Shown here: piece by piece, positions 44,183 to 53,120 of the stretch
How the letters are laid out: each line of letters begins with the position of its first letter
How positions within the stretch are numbered: the first letter of the stretch is position 1
DNA from: Defluviicoccus sp.
Lineage (GTDB): Bacteria > Pseudomonadota > Alphaproteobacteria > Rhodospirillales > Defluviicoccaceae
NCBI GenBank assembly: GCA_029624735.1
Contig: JARSSM010000020.1
Location: forward strand, 124,001 to 188,000
DNA: 64,000 bases
Direction of reading: 5' to 3'
Notes under the pieces: generated by a model
The model's input: the letters and a program-made list of their open reading frames with translations, nothing else
What the model was told of the DNA's origin: nothing
The model's database searches: none
Program-made: the position numbers and the translations under genes

Positions 44183-44535
44183 ACATTCTGAGCTTCCTTC
44201 GCCCGAAGTCGACGCTGCCCACGGCCGAACAGGCGAAGGAACGCCTGAAGATCGTGCTCGCCCACGAACGCTCATACGCCAGCGCGCCCGACTATCTGCC
44301 GCGGCTGCAGAACGAGATCCTGCAGGTCATCGCCCGTTACGTCGAACTCGAACAGGACAAGCTGACGGTGAAGCTGGAGAACTTCGGCAGCACCTCGCGT
44401 CTGGAGGTCAACATTGACCTGCCAAAAACCGCCGCTTCGGTTGTGGCGGGCCCCGCCAGCCAAGCGGACAGGAAGAGCGACGATCCGGACGCGGCGGCAG
44501 ACGAGCCGGCTACCGATGCCCGCGCCGTCTTGTAA
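44179..44535 (+). CDS. minE: Cell division topological specificity factor MinE
   Basis: A 118-residue protein. The N-terminal membrane-targeting and MinD-binding part (ILSFLRP ... AKERLKIVLAHER) precedes the C-terminal dimerisation domain (LPRLQNEILQVIARYV ... VNIDLPK). It is about 30 residues longer than E. coli MinE because of an Asp/Ala-rich tail. Its ATG overlaps the minD stop. Confidence 0.93.
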   Translation: MNILSFLRPKSTLPTAEQAKERLKIVLAHERSYASAPDYLPRLQNEILQVIARYVELEQDKLTVKLENFGSTSRLEVNIDLPKTAASVVAGPASQADRKSDDPDAAADEPATDARAVL

Positions 44536-44588
44536 CGACTGATTGCCGACGGCTGGCCTCGACGCGCGCGCGGCCGGGCCTTAGTCCA

Positions 44589-44629
44589 TGTTGCGGGCGG
44601 AACCAGGCATTCTCCGGCCGCCCGCAACA
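44589..44629 (+). terminator. Likely terminator hairpin after minE
   Basis: A perfect 12-bp stem (TGTTGCGGGCGG at 44589-44600 with its complement at 44618-44629) closes a 17-base loop, 54 bp after the minE stop, and is followed by GTTT. The T-run is short, so termination efficiency is uncertain. Confidence 0.5.
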
Positions 44630-45186
44630 GTTTCCGCGCTTGGTTGCTCGACCTCTCGCTCGCGCACGACGCACGCAACGCGTAGTGGACGTTGTCAAAG
44701 GGCTTGACATGCCAATTTGCAACTCCGAGTGTGCCGTGTGTCACAGAGTTTTAATCGGGATTGCGTAGGATACGGTTGATGCGCAGGCGGCGGCAATGTG
44801 ACGTCCCTGCCCATCCGCCTGAGATTAGAGCTGGCGCCGCGGCGGAGCTGCGACAGCCACGCGACACTGAACGGATTCGATGTTATCATGTTTGGGTTTG
44901 CCGGATCGCGAACCTCGATCCCGCTGCGCATCGCGTGCACGGCGAACCAAGAGAAGGTGCATGGTATCGGCCCGTCCTCCTCAGGGACCGCCGATGTTCA
45001 TTTGAACAAGAGGCAGCTCGTCCATTTCAATGTTCAACCGGTGTAGCGCGGTGCCTGCGCTTGGGCTCTGACGTCAGCCGGGTTGCAGTTCGTGTTTCCA
45101 TCAGTGGAGTCGTCAGAGGACGGATGCACCGACTTTCATCACAAAGGGTCGGGCCGCCGTCGTGCTTAACCAGCGGAGGCTAATGC
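44630..45186. other. Long intergenic region before the polysaccharide genes
   Basis: About 560 bp with lower GC than its surroundings around 44690-44760. Short open frames here are Arg/Cys-rich with no recognised domain and are not called. The region should carry the promoter of the epimerase gene. A TTGACA at 44704-44709 has no good -10 at 17 bases and is not claimed. Confidence 0.4.
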
Positions 45187-46227
45187 ATGCGTGTGATGGT
45201 AACAGGGCATCGGGGTTACATCGGCCCCCACGTGGTTCGACATCTCAAAGCGCTTGGTCACGAGGTCGTCGGCCTCGATACCGGGCTCTATCGCGGGTGC
45301 GCGACCGGTGAGCTGGACTCCGTGCCGACCATCGTCAAGGACGTGCGCGACGCAGAGAAGGAAGACTTCGCGGGCGTCGACGCGGTCATTCATCTTGCCG
45401 GCCTGTCGAACGATCCGCTCGGCGAGTTTGACCAGCAGTTGACCTACGATATCAACACCTGGGGCAGCGTGCGCGTCGCGGCGAAAGCCAAGGAGGCTGG
45501 CGTCAAGCGTTTCGTCTTTGCCTCGACCTGCAGCGTGTACGGCGCTCAGGGCGACACCATGATCGACGAGAGCGCCCCCACCAATCCGGTATCGCCGTAC
45601 GCGCGCTCCAAGCTGATGGCCGAGGGCGAGATTTCGAAGCTCGCCGATGACAGCTTCTGCCCGGTCTACCTCCGCCCAGGAACGGCCTTTGGCGCCTCGC
45701 CGATGCTGCGCTTCGATCTCGTGCTCAACAACCTGGTCGCCTGGGCAACCGCAACCCATCGTGTGCACGTGAAGAGCGACGGCACACCCTGGCGGCCGCT
45801 GGTCCACTGCGAGGACATCGCGCGCGCATTCGTGGCGGCTGTGCTGGCGCCGCGCGAACTCGTCTTCAACCAACCTTTCAACGTCGGCGCGACCGACGCC
45901 AACTACCGGATTCGGGAAGTTGCCGAGGTCGTCGCCAAGGCGGTACCTGGCTCAACGGTCGAGTTCGCCAACACACCCGATCCGGACAAGCGGTCCTACC
46001 GCGTCAGCTTCCAGAAACTGAACAACACGCTGGAAGCCTGGAAACCGGCCTGGAACGCCGCTGCCGGTGCCGATCAGATCTACGACACCATCCAGACGAT
46101 GAAGCTGACCGCTCAGGACTTCGAAGGCGCGCGCTACAATCGGTTGCCGCACCTGAAGAAACTCATTAAGGAAGGATACCTTGATGGGAGTTTCCGCTGG
46201 ATCCATCAGCCCGATGCAAGGGTCTGA
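45187..46227 (+). CDS. NAD-dependent nucleotide-sugar epimerase/dehydratase
   Basis: A 346-residue extended SDR protein. The Rossmann motif is GHRGYIGPHV at the N-terminus, the catalytic Ser/Thr region ASTCSVYG, and the catalytic YxxxK pair YARSK. It probably acts on an NDP-sugar for surface polysaccharide, since a sugar C-methyltransferase and a flippase follow. GGAGG lies about 8 bases before the ATG. It ends 3 bp before the next gene. Confidence 0.87.
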   Translation: MRVMVTGHRGYIGPHVVRHLKALGHEVVGLDTGLYRGCATGELDSVPTIVKDVRDAEKEDFAGVDAVIHLAGLSNDPLGEFDQQLTYDINTWGSVRVAAKAKEAGVKRFVFASTCSVYGAQGDTMIDESAPTNPVSPYARSKLMAEGEISKLADDSFCPVYLRPGTAFGASPMLRFDLVLNNLVAWATATHRVHVKSDGTPWRPLVHCEDIARAFVAAVLAPRELVFNQPFNVGATDANYRIREVAEVVAKAVPGSTVEFANTPDPDKRSYRVSFQKLNNTLEAWKPAWNAAAGADQIYDTIQTMKLTAQDFEGARYNRLPHLKKLIKEGYLDGSFRWIHQPDARV

Positions 46228-46230
46228 AAG

Positions 46231-47547
46231 ATGAACGCAGCGGCAGCAGCAGCAGCGGCGCTTGCGGGAGTATCAGAGTTCACTCTTGTGAAGCCAACAA
46301 CCATGACCGAACAACCACTCTTCGAGACGATCACTGGCTGCCGCTCTTGCGGCTCCAGCCGTATCACCCCGATCCTGGCGCTGGGGGAGACCCCCCTCGC
46401 CGATCTGTTGCTATCCGAGGCCGACCTCAAGAACCACGAACCGATCGTCCCCTTGGATGTCGCGTTCTGCCCGGACTGCTGCCTCGTGCAGATCACCGAG
46501 ACCGTCCGGCCGGAGGTCCTGTTCCATTCGGACTATCCGTACTTCTCGTCCGTGATCAGCTCCTTGATGGACCACTCGCGCAAGAACGCCCTGGAGCTGA
46601 TCGAAACGCGCAAGCTGGGCAAGGACAGCCTCGTCGTCGAGCTTGCGAGCAACGACGGCTACATGCTGCAGAATTTCATGGAGCGCGGCATTCCGGTGCT
46701 CGGCATTGATCCGGCCAATGCGCCGGCGCAAGCTGCCATCAAGAAAGGCGTGCCGACGCTGATCGAGTTCTTCCGGCCTGAGCTGGCACAGAAGCTGGCC
46801 GCGGAAGGCAAGCTCGCCGACGTCATCATCGCCAACAACGTTCTGGCGCACGTGGCCAACCTCAACGGCTTCGTCGGCGGGATTGCCGCCATCTTGAAGC
46901 CGGACGGCACCACCTCAATCGAGTGCCCGTACCTGGTCGATCTGCTCGACAAGTGCGAGTTCGACACGATCTACCACCAGCACTTGTGCTTCTTCTCGGT
47001 CCTGGCGCTCGACAAGCTGTTCCGGCGCCATGGTCTTTACATCAACAACATCCGCCACGTGCCGATCCACGGCGGCTCCTTGCGCATCTACGCCGGCCGC
47101 AAGGAGAACGTTCAGGACTCGGTGCGCGCGATGATCGCCGATGAGCGACGCCGCGGCCTCGATAAGCTCGAAGCGTATACCACCTTCGGCGCCATGGTCG
47201 AGAAAGTGCGCCACGATCTGACGACCCTGATCGCCGACTTGAAGGCGCAGGGCAAGCGGATCGCTGCCTACGGCGCTGCCGCCAAGGGCACGACGATGCT
47301 GAGCTTCTGTGGCCTCGATCACCACGTCATCGAATACGTCGTCGACAAGAATGCGTTCAAGCAGGGCCGCTACATGCCCGGCAGCCGGCTGCCGATTTGC
47401 GCGCCGGAGCGCCTGCTCGAGGATGCGCCCGATTACGTTCTCCTGTTGCCGTGGAACTTCACCGATGAGATCCTCGGCCAACAGGCAGAGTATCGCGCCC
47501 GTGGCGGCAAGTTCATTATCCCGATCCCGTCGGCCCACGTGGTCTGA
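46231..47547 (+). CDS. SAM-dependent sugar C-methyltransferase
   Basis: A 438-residue three-domain methyltransferase of the TylC3/NovU type. The N-terminal zinc-binding part has CRSCGS and CPDCC (with the start at 46231, near residues 36 and 80). The SAM-binding core has VVELASNDGYMLQNF, and the C-terminal domain has RIAAYGAAAKGTTML. These enzymes C-methylate NDP-4-keto-sugars in branched-sugar synthesis. An in-frame ATG at 46303 is an alternative start, because the first 24 residues are an Ala-rich stretch. Confidence 0.86.
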   Translation: MNAAAAAAAALAGVSEFTLVKPTTMTEQPLFETITGCRSCGSSRITPILALGETPLADLLLSEADLKNHEPIVPLDVAFCPDCCLVQITETVRPEVLFHSDYPYFSSVISSLMDHSRKNALELIETRKLGKDSLVVELASNDGYMLQNFMERGIPVLGIDPANAPAQAAIKKGVPTLIEFFRPELAQKLAAEGKLADVIIANNVLAHVANLNGFVGGIAAILKPDGTTSIECPYLVDLLDKCEFDTIYHQHLCFFSVLALDKLFRRHGLYINNIRHVPIHGGSLRIYAGRKENVQDSVRAMIADERRRGLDKLEAYTTFGAMVEKVRHDLTTLIADLKAQGKRIAAYGAAAKGTTMLSFCGLDHHVIEYVVDKNAFKQGRYMPGSRLPICAPERLLEDAPDYVLLLPWNFTDEILGQQAEYRARGGKFIIPIPSAHVV

Positions 47548-47575
47548 GGGACCGGTTCACTTGGCTCCTGCGGAA

Positions 47576-47606
47576 GCCGCCGCCGGCTGTAAACGTCGGC
47601 GGCGGC
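47576..47606 (+). terminator. GC-rich hairpin after the methyltransferase gene
   Basis: Ten perfectly paired bases (GCCGCCGCCG with CGGCGGCGGC) enclose an 11-base loop, 29 bp beyond the stop codon. There is no T-run, so it may stabilise the 3' end or attenuate read-through into the flippase gene rather than terminate fully. Confidence 0.35.
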
Positions 47607-47737
47607 GGCCCGCGGAATGCAAAACTGGAGTGCCGGCGCAAACATCTGGTGCCGCCTCCTGCCGAAAAAAAGACACATCTTGATCGTAGGTGGGCGATCG
47701 TCTTTGTGCCGTCGCGCCTGTATCCAGGATCTTGCCG

Positions 47738-49264
47738 ATGAACAAACGCCGCACGCCCGAGACCTCCGTCCTTCGCGAAAGGACGTTGCGCGGCGTTGCC
47801 GTCACCGCCAGCCGCGGCGTTTTTACCGCAGTGTTGCGCGTGCTGACCGTTGCGATCTTGGCGCGCATCCTGGTCCCGGAGGAGTTTGGCCTCGTCGCCG
47901 CGGTGGCAACCTTGCAGCAGATCGCATCGCTGTTCGTGCTGCGCGGCCTTGGCGATGTCATCGTCCAGAAAGCCGAGGTCACGGCGAAGGACGCCGGAAC
48001 GGCGATGACGCTCTTGGTGTTGAGCGGCATGCTTTGCTACGCCGCCTTCTGGTTCGCTGCAGACTGGATCGAGAGGCTGCTGGCGCTGCCCGGGGCAGCC
48101 GTGACGCTGCGCGTGATCAGCCTTGCCGTCCCCATCGAGGCACTGGCGCAAGTCTATATCAGCGATGCCAGGCGCAGGCTCCGCTTCGAGCGGATCGCCC
48201 TTATCGAGGCCGCGGCGAGCGTGCTCGGCTATACCGTGCTGTCGATTGGCTTGGCGCTGGCCGGCGCCGGCGCATGGGCCCTGGTCGGCGGTGTCGTGGG
48301 CGTCTCCGTGGTCCGCTTGATCGGCTTCGCATGGGACACCTTCCGCGATTATCGTCCGCATTTCTCGTTTGATTCCGCGCGAAAGATGTTCTCGTTCACC
48401 GCGCTGGTCACCGTTTGGACGGTTACCGGCCACATTTTCCACAACATCGATCGGCTGATCCTGGCGCGCCTCATGGGGGCGGAAGCGGTCGGTTACCTCA
48501 CCAATGCCCGCAACTTCGTCACCACGTTCACCGAGTTCTATGCCTATCCGGTGAACCAGGTTCTGTTTCCCGTGCTGTCGCGCCTGCAGGACGACCGCGA
48601 ACGCCTCATGGAGGGATACCGGCACGCAGCAGCCTTTTCCGCACTGCTCGGCATGCCAAGCGCGCTTGTCGTCTGCCTGATCGCCGAACCCCTGGTCGGC
48701 GTGCTGCTGGGCAGCCAGTGGGGTCCAGCCGTTCCGGTCGTGCAGGTGATGGGGCTCAGCATTTTCACCACCATCTGCGCTATGCCGTGTGTTGTTTTCC
48801 TGCGCGGAATGGGCCAAGTCTCGGAAATTGTGGTGCTCACCATCGTTGAGACGGTCATACTCGTCGTCAGCCTGTTCTTTATCTATCCCTACGGCTTGGT
48901 GGCCGTGGTCGGGCTGTCCGTCGCAATCCAGCTCATCGGCATCTACCTAGGAACGATGATCCTTGGCAATAAGCTCAAGGCGTCGATGCGGCAGATGCTG
49001 GCACCGATGCGCGCCGCGACGGTGTTGACCGTCCTGTTGGCGGCGATTTGGCTGGCGCTGCACGCCGCCGACGTCTCAACCGACACCTATCTCTGCGCAG
49101 GCGTCTTCCTTACCCTCGGTGGCTTGGCCTTTCTTGCGCTGTTCTTTCTTGCGCCCAATCGCTTTCTTGGCTGCGACCTCGAGTGGCTGCATGCGATGGT
49201 AATCAGTGAGGGCGGCAAGGTGGTCAGCGCCCTCCGCCGGCGCGGGCCGCTCGCGGTGCTTTAG
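47738..49264 (+). CDS. Oligosaccharide flippase (Wzx/MATE-like)
   Basis: A 508-residue protein with about 12-14 membrane segments, of the polysaccharide synthase/flippase family (lipopolysaccharide biosynthesis type). It has the N-terminal VTASRGVFTAVLRVLTVAILAR and the repeated loop pattern of lipid-linked oligosaccharide flippases. It probably moves undecaprenyl-linked repeat units across the inner membrane for the polysaccharide made by the two upstream genes. AGGA lies upstream of the ATG at 47738. Confidence 0.85.
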   Translation: MNKRRTPETSVLRERTLRGVAVTASRGVFTAVLRVLTVAILARILVPEEFGLVAAVATLQQIASLFVLRGLGDVIVQKAEVTAKDAGTAMTLLVLSGMLCYAAFWFAADWIERLLALPGAAVTLRVISLAVPIEALAQVYISDARRRLRFERIALIEAAASVLGYTVLSIGLALAGAGAWALVGGVVGVSVVRLIGFAWDTFRDYRPHFSFDSARKMFSFTALVTVWTVTGHIFHNIDRLILARLMGAEAVGYLTNARNFVTTFTEFYAYPVNQVLFPVLSRLQDDRERLMEGYRHAAAFSALLGMPSALVVCLIAEPLVGVLLGSQWGPAVPVVQVMGLSIFTTICAMPCVVFLRGMGQVSEIVVLTIVETVILVVSLFFIYPYGLVAVVGLSVAIQLIGIYLGTMILGNKLKASMRQMLAPMRAATVLTVLLAAIWLALHAADVSTDTYLCAGVFLTLGGLAFLALFFLAPNRFLGCDLEWLHAMVISEGGKVVSALRRRGPLAVL

Positions 49265-49310
49265 GGAGCCGGGGCGGCAGCGGACGCGGCAGCCGGCCTC
49301 CGTCTCGTCG

Positions 49311-49733
49311 CTACAGCCGCAGCAGCCGATGCGCGCCGATGCCGGCGATGAGCGCTGCGACGAACAGCGCCGTTTTCTCGGAGCCCTGAGCCAAGCCAGC
49401 GAGCGCGGGGCCGGGGCACAGGCCGACCAGCCCCCATCCGAGCCCGAACACCAGCGCGCCGCCGATGAGACGGGTATCGATGGCTTTAGCCGTCGGCAGG
49501 ACGAAACGCGGTGCCAGAAGCGGGGCTTTCCGCCGCAACACCAGCGCGTAGCCGATGGCGGTGGTGGCGAGCGCGGCGGCCATGACCAGCGCCAGGCTGG
49601 GATCCCACCGGCCGTCGACGACGGCGCCAACGTCGAGAAACGCCAGCACCTTGGCCGGCGAAATCATTGCCGAAACGGTGAGGCCGGCACCGAACAGGAG
49701 GCCGGCGAGGAAAGCTGCAGCCAAGCGCGCCAT
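49311..49733 (-). CDS. YeeE/YedE family sulfur-transport membrane protein (second half)
   Basis: A 140-residue protein with four membrane segments and the family motif FGLGWGLVGLCPGPA near residue 95, whose cysteine takes part in thiosulfate or sulfur-compound transport in YeeE-like proteins. It follows the next gene by 3 bp; together the two small proteins equal one full-length YeeE/YedE, as in PmpB/PmpA pairs. Confidence 0.84.
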   Translation of the reverse strand: MARLAAAFLAGLLFGAGLTVSAMISPAKVLAFLDVGAVVDGRWDPSLALVMAAALATTAIGYALVLRRKAPLLAPRFVLPTAKAIDTRLIGGALVFGLGWGLVGLCPGPALAGLAQGSEKTALFVAALIAGIGAHRLLRL

Positions 49734-49736
49734 CGC

Positions 49737-50171
49737 CTAGTCCCCGATCCCGTGGCGGACAACGAACACCACGGCGGCAGCGGTGAGCATGAAGGTCACG
49801 GTTGCGACCAGGGAGCGGCGCGATCCGCGGGCCAAGCCGCAAACGCCGTGGCCGCTGGTGCAGCCGCTGCCGGTCCGTGCCCCGAAGCCGACCAGAAAAC
49901 CGGCCACAACGATCACCGGCACCGATGCTTCGATCGAGGTGTCGGGCAGCGGCCAGCCAAGGAGCCGCATCAGCATCGGTCCGCTGATCAGACCGAGGAC
50001 GAACGCCAAGCGCCAGCCAGCGTCATCGGGCCGCATGTCTCTGTCCGGCAACAGTCCGCTGATGATGCCGGAGATGCCGGCAATGCGGCCAGCCGCCAGC
50101 ATCAGCAGAATGGCGGCGAGGCCGATCAGACAGCCGCCGGCAACGGCCTCGAAGGGGGTGAACGCCTGCAT
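49737..50171 (-). CDS. YeeE/YedE family sulfur-transport membrane protein (first half)
   Basis: A 144-residue protein with four membrane segments and the conserved cysteine motif GARTGSGCTSGHGVCGLARGS near residues 92-112. The ATG at 50171 is chosen because GGGAG precedes it. A longer reading would run into the repeat element at 50182-50299, which therefore forms most of the 5' leader of this pair. A BigR/SqrR-like regulator and a TusA-like carrier, both also sulfur-related, lie 12 kb away. Confidence 0.85.
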   Translation of the reverse strand: MQAFTPFEAVAGGCLIGLAAILLMLAAGRIAGISGIISGLLPDRDMRPDDAGWRLAFVLGLISGPMLMRLLGWPLPDTSIEASVPVIVVAGFLVGFGARTGSGCTSGHGVCGLARGSRRSLVATVTFMLTAAAVVFVVRHGIGD

Positions 50172-50181
50172 GCGCCTCTCC

Positions 50182-50299
50182 CAGTGGATCGGATCTGACG
50201 CATGCATCCCAAACGTCGGATCAAGTGATCCACTAACCTATTGATCTGGTGGTTCGAGTCTGCCAACCGATGGGACTCGTTCGTTAGCTTCGAACCACG
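50182..50299 (-). repeat. CTAG-type double-hairpin repeat, copy 3 (degenerate)
   Basis: On the minus strand this element runs from GTGGTTCGAAGC to GATCCACTG and aligns with copy 1 along its whole length, including the linker CCACCAGATCAAT, TTAGTGGATC and the loop GACGTTTGGGATGC. Both hairpins are kept with mismatches, but the outer CTAG ends are lost. It lies between the O-antigen ligase gene's 3' end and the YeeE/YedE start codon. Confidence 0.78.
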
Positions 50300-50432
50300 C
50301 GTACGCTCACCAGCGGTCCCGCGCGCACCTGGGCGGGATCCGTAAGTTAGCGGGCACTAATATACACCCGCCGGCCGCGGCAAGGGAAGGGGCTGGCTGG
50401 CCTGATCGGGGGGATGGGAGTGCGCGATCGGC

Positions 50433-51791
50433 CTAAGCTGCCGCAGCGCCGCCGGTCGCCTCCAGTGGGACCGCCGGCGCCCGCGCGTATGCGTCGTTGG
50501 CTTGCGCGAGGGCCCGCAGCCGCGCCACCTCGAGTGTGACCAGCGCGCCCAGGGCAAAGAACAGCGGCTTGGCGTAGGCGAGCGTCAGGCTCACCTGCAG
50601 CTGGATCAAGACGCCGGCGCCGACGCCCAAGAACATGCGGCTGAACACCGGAACCGGCCCTGCGAGACTGTTGCGCAGACCGATAAACATGCCCGTCGCG
50701 ACAAACATCAGGAACAGAACGACGTTGGCAATGCCGCCATCCGACCACAGCTCGAGAAAGAGATTGTGGGCATGGGTGCCGATTGTTGCGATGACGGCAT
50801 TGGCGCCCATCCCGAACAGAGGCCACTCGGCAATGATGGCCTTGGCCGTGCGGTAGATGTCGATGCGCGCCGCCCCGGACGGATCGAACGCCTGATAGCG
50901 TTCCATGCCGGTGACCACACCGGCGAAGTTGATGATCGACGCCTTGAACTTGGGCGGAATTGTGGTCGGCGGCACGTCAGCAATGGCTTCAGCGATAAGC
51001 GCCATGACGAACGGGAAGCACAGGATAAAGGCAATGCTCGCCCCGACCATCACCAGGCGGCCCGTCGAACCGAGCCGGCTGTAGAAGTAAATCAGTGAAA
51101 ACGCTATGACCGCGAACAGGGGCCCCATCAAAGCACCGCGGGTGCCGTTCTGGAAAGCGAAATGGACAATGAAGATCAAGGCGATAGCGCCGGCGAGAAA
51201 GTCAAGTCTCGGAATAAAGAACGCCTGCCAGGACTTCTTGGACAAGAGGTAAAAAGCAAGCGCGCAAATGACGACGTTGAATGACAATGAAACGCCGACC
51301 GTCGACGTCCTTCCGCCTTCAAAATTGATATATGTTCGCGGCGACCATGGGTCTGGCTGTGCGATCAAGCCGATGATGATCGCAATAACAACCCCCATGC
51401 GCAAGAAGTCCTTCGCGAACCTATTGAAATCCCTTTCATTCTCTAGCAGCGCCCGGGTTGCGAAGTAGTAGCCGACGCTCGAGATCGTGAATTTGATGAG
51501 GTTGTCAAAGGCAAGAGAGTAATCAGGAGCACGCAGAACAGAAATGCAGTACCAGAGAAAATAAACTATAAACAATCCGTCAACGACATGCAGGTGAAAA
51601 CAGCGCCGCTTGAAAAGGACCAGGAGCGCATAGATTGGCACGGCCCCGACGATGACGTCGCCGATGATATTGCGGCCGCCCAAAGCGGCTTCAATAGGAT
51701 AGGAGCTCATCCCGAGCGCGAAGATGAACCCGGGCCGGACAAGGCCGGCCACATAGCCAAAGGCGACTGTCAGCAGGACAAACAACTTCAT
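50433..51791 (-). CDS. O-antigen ligase/polymerase family protein
   Basis: A 452-residue membrane protein with about 11-12 hydrophobic segments. The large periplasmic loop with the Wzy_C-type region is in the second half (near THAHNLFLELWSDGGIANVVLF). The HNLFLE motif is typical of O-antigen ligases and polymerases. It probably joins or polymerises the glycan handled by the upstream flippase. It is on the opposite strand, so it is not in the same operon. Confidence 0.86.
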   Translation of the reverse strand: MKLFVLLTVAFGYVAGLVRPGFIFALGMSSYPIEAALGGRNIIGDVIVGAVPIYALLVLFKRRCFHLHVVDGLFIVYFLWYCISVLRAPDYSLAFDNLIKFTISSVGYYFATRALLENERDFNRFAKDFLRMGVVIAIIIGLIAQPDPWSPRTYINFEGGRTSTVGVSLSFNVVICALAFYLLSKKSWQAFFIPRLDFLAGAIALIFIVHFAFQNGTRGALMGPLFAVIAFSLIYFYSRLGSTGRLVMVGASIAFILCFPFVMALIAEAIADVPPTTIPPKFKASIINFAGVVTGMERYQAFDPSGAARIDIYRTAKAIIAEWPLFGMGANAVIATIGTHAHNLFLELWSDGGIANVVLFLMFVATGMFIGLRNSLAGPVPVFSRMFLGVGAGVLIQLQVSLTLAYAKPLFFALGALVTLEVARLRALAQANDAYARAPAVPLEATGGAAAA

Positions 51792-52049
51792 CGCATTGGG
51801 TCCTCAAGGCCTCGCAGCGAACCGCAGCCAACGCTTCGCAGACGGAGGCAATGCTTGCCGTCCCCGTAGCACGGCCGGCGCCCCGCGGTCGAGGGCTGCG
51901 ATCACACAAGCCGACTTCCCCACTCGCCGGCAATTGAAGGCTGGGGTCGGAAAAATCTGTTCAATCGCCCGGATCGCCTTCAGACATCCCTCACCGATCC
52001 GTGCTATAACCATCCCGAGTATATCATAGGTTCCAAGCGCGGGATAAGA
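51792..52049. other. Divergent promoter spacer
   Basis: 258 bp between the divergent O-antigen ligase and lytic transglycosylase genes. It must contain both promoters. An AT-rich patch (ATATCAT near 52021) lies just before the transglycosylase gene. No gene is seen. Confidence 0.35.
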
Positions 52050-53057
52050 GTGTTTTTTCATTTTGTCATCGTTTTGATCGCACTCGCGCTGAGCGCACCG
52101 GCCGCGGCGGCGGCAGTCAGCCGGGCGCCAGGCGCGGTCGATGCCTGGCAGGCGTGCCGGCAGGCGGTGGTCGCGGCGGAACGCCAAGCCGGCATCCCGG
52201 CCGACCTTTTGTGGTCGATCGCGCTGGTAGAATCCGGGCGCTGGGATCGTGAAGCGCATGCCAAGGCAGCCTGGCCGTGGACGATCAACGCCGAAGGCAG
52301 GGGCAGTTTCCACGCCGACAAGGAAGCCGCCATCGCCGAGGTCGTGGCCCTGCAGGCTGAAGGCGTGCGCAGCATCGATGTCGGGTGCATGCAGGTCAAC
52401 CTGCGCCACCACCCGGATGCCTTTGCCAGCCTCGATGCGGCGTTTGATCCGGCCACCAATGCCGCCTACGCCGCAAGCTTCTTGCGCGCGCTCTATGCCG
52501 AGACTGGCTCGTGGGAGGCGGCCGCCGGGCGCTACCATTCGGCGACACCGGCCTTGGGCGAGGCCTATCTCGCCCGCGTCCTCGCCCAGTGGAATGGATC
52601 CGGCACCGACAGCAACGCCGACAGCAAGAACCGTGGCGAGCGGCCGCAGCTCTCCGCAGCGGTGAGCCTCCGACGCGAGCCGCCGCTGCCGAACGTGTTC
52701 GCGATTGCGCCGATCGATAACGAGCGGATGGAGCGCATCACCACCGCTTGGCGGGCGCGCCAGGGTGCGAACGGCGGCGCGGTTCAGGACCTCAGCGCCG
52801 CCAGGGTGGTGCGTCCCGCGGGCACGCTGGTCGCGTCCGCGGAGCCCAGCCCCACGATCGTGCGCGCAGGCGCCTTCGGCCAAACCGTGCCGCGCACCTC
52901 TGCCTCCCGCGATCCAGCAAACCGCGATCCCGAGGCTGAGGCCGTCTTCGCGCAGCGGCGTGCCCAGGTCCTGCACGAATGGCGGCAGTCGGCGCAAGGG
53001 ACACGGGCGGCCGAAGGCACGGCCGTCACCATCCTGCGCGGCAACACGGGCGGCTGA
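52050..53057 (+). CDS. Lytic transglycosylase, SLT domain
   Basis: A 335-residue exported protein. The signal peptide (1-22) ends near AAA-AVS. The transglycosylase domain covers about 45-185, with the catalytic glutamate in IALVESGRWD and the later motif GCMQVNLRHHPDAF. The C-terminal 130 residues are low-complexity. It cuts glycan strands of peptidoglycan, possibly to make room for an envelope machine. It starts at GTG. Confidence 0.87.
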   Translation: MFFHFVIVLIALALSAPAAAAAVSRAPGAVDAWQACRQAVVAAERQAGIPADLLWSIALVESGRWDREAHAKAAWPWTINAEGRGSFHADKEAAIAEVVALQAEGVRSIDVGCMQVNLRHHPDAFASLDAAFDPATNAAYAASFLRALYAETGSWEAAAGRYHSATPALGEAYLARVLAQWNGSGTDSNADSKNRGERPQLSAAVSLRREPPLPNVFAIAPIDNERMERITTAWRARQGANGGAVQDLSAARVVRPAGTLVASAEPSPTIVRAGAFGQTVPRTSASRDPANRDPEAEAVFAQRRAQVLHEWRQSAQGTRAAEGTAVTILRGNTGG

Positions 53058-53120
53058 GTACAGCGCACGGCGACCCAATGACGGCTGGTCGGCCGAAGTA
53101 GTTTTCGGCCTCTCCCGCGC

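Noticed and set aside
44704-44732. TTGACA as a -35 box for the epimerase gene
   Set aside because: The hexamer at the correct spacing is GAGTGT, not a credible -10.
44761-45183. Short plus-strand frames of 140 and 82 codons before the epimerase gene
   Set aside because: Arg- and Cys-rich translations, no domain, no convincing ribosome site; the region is better read as intergenic.
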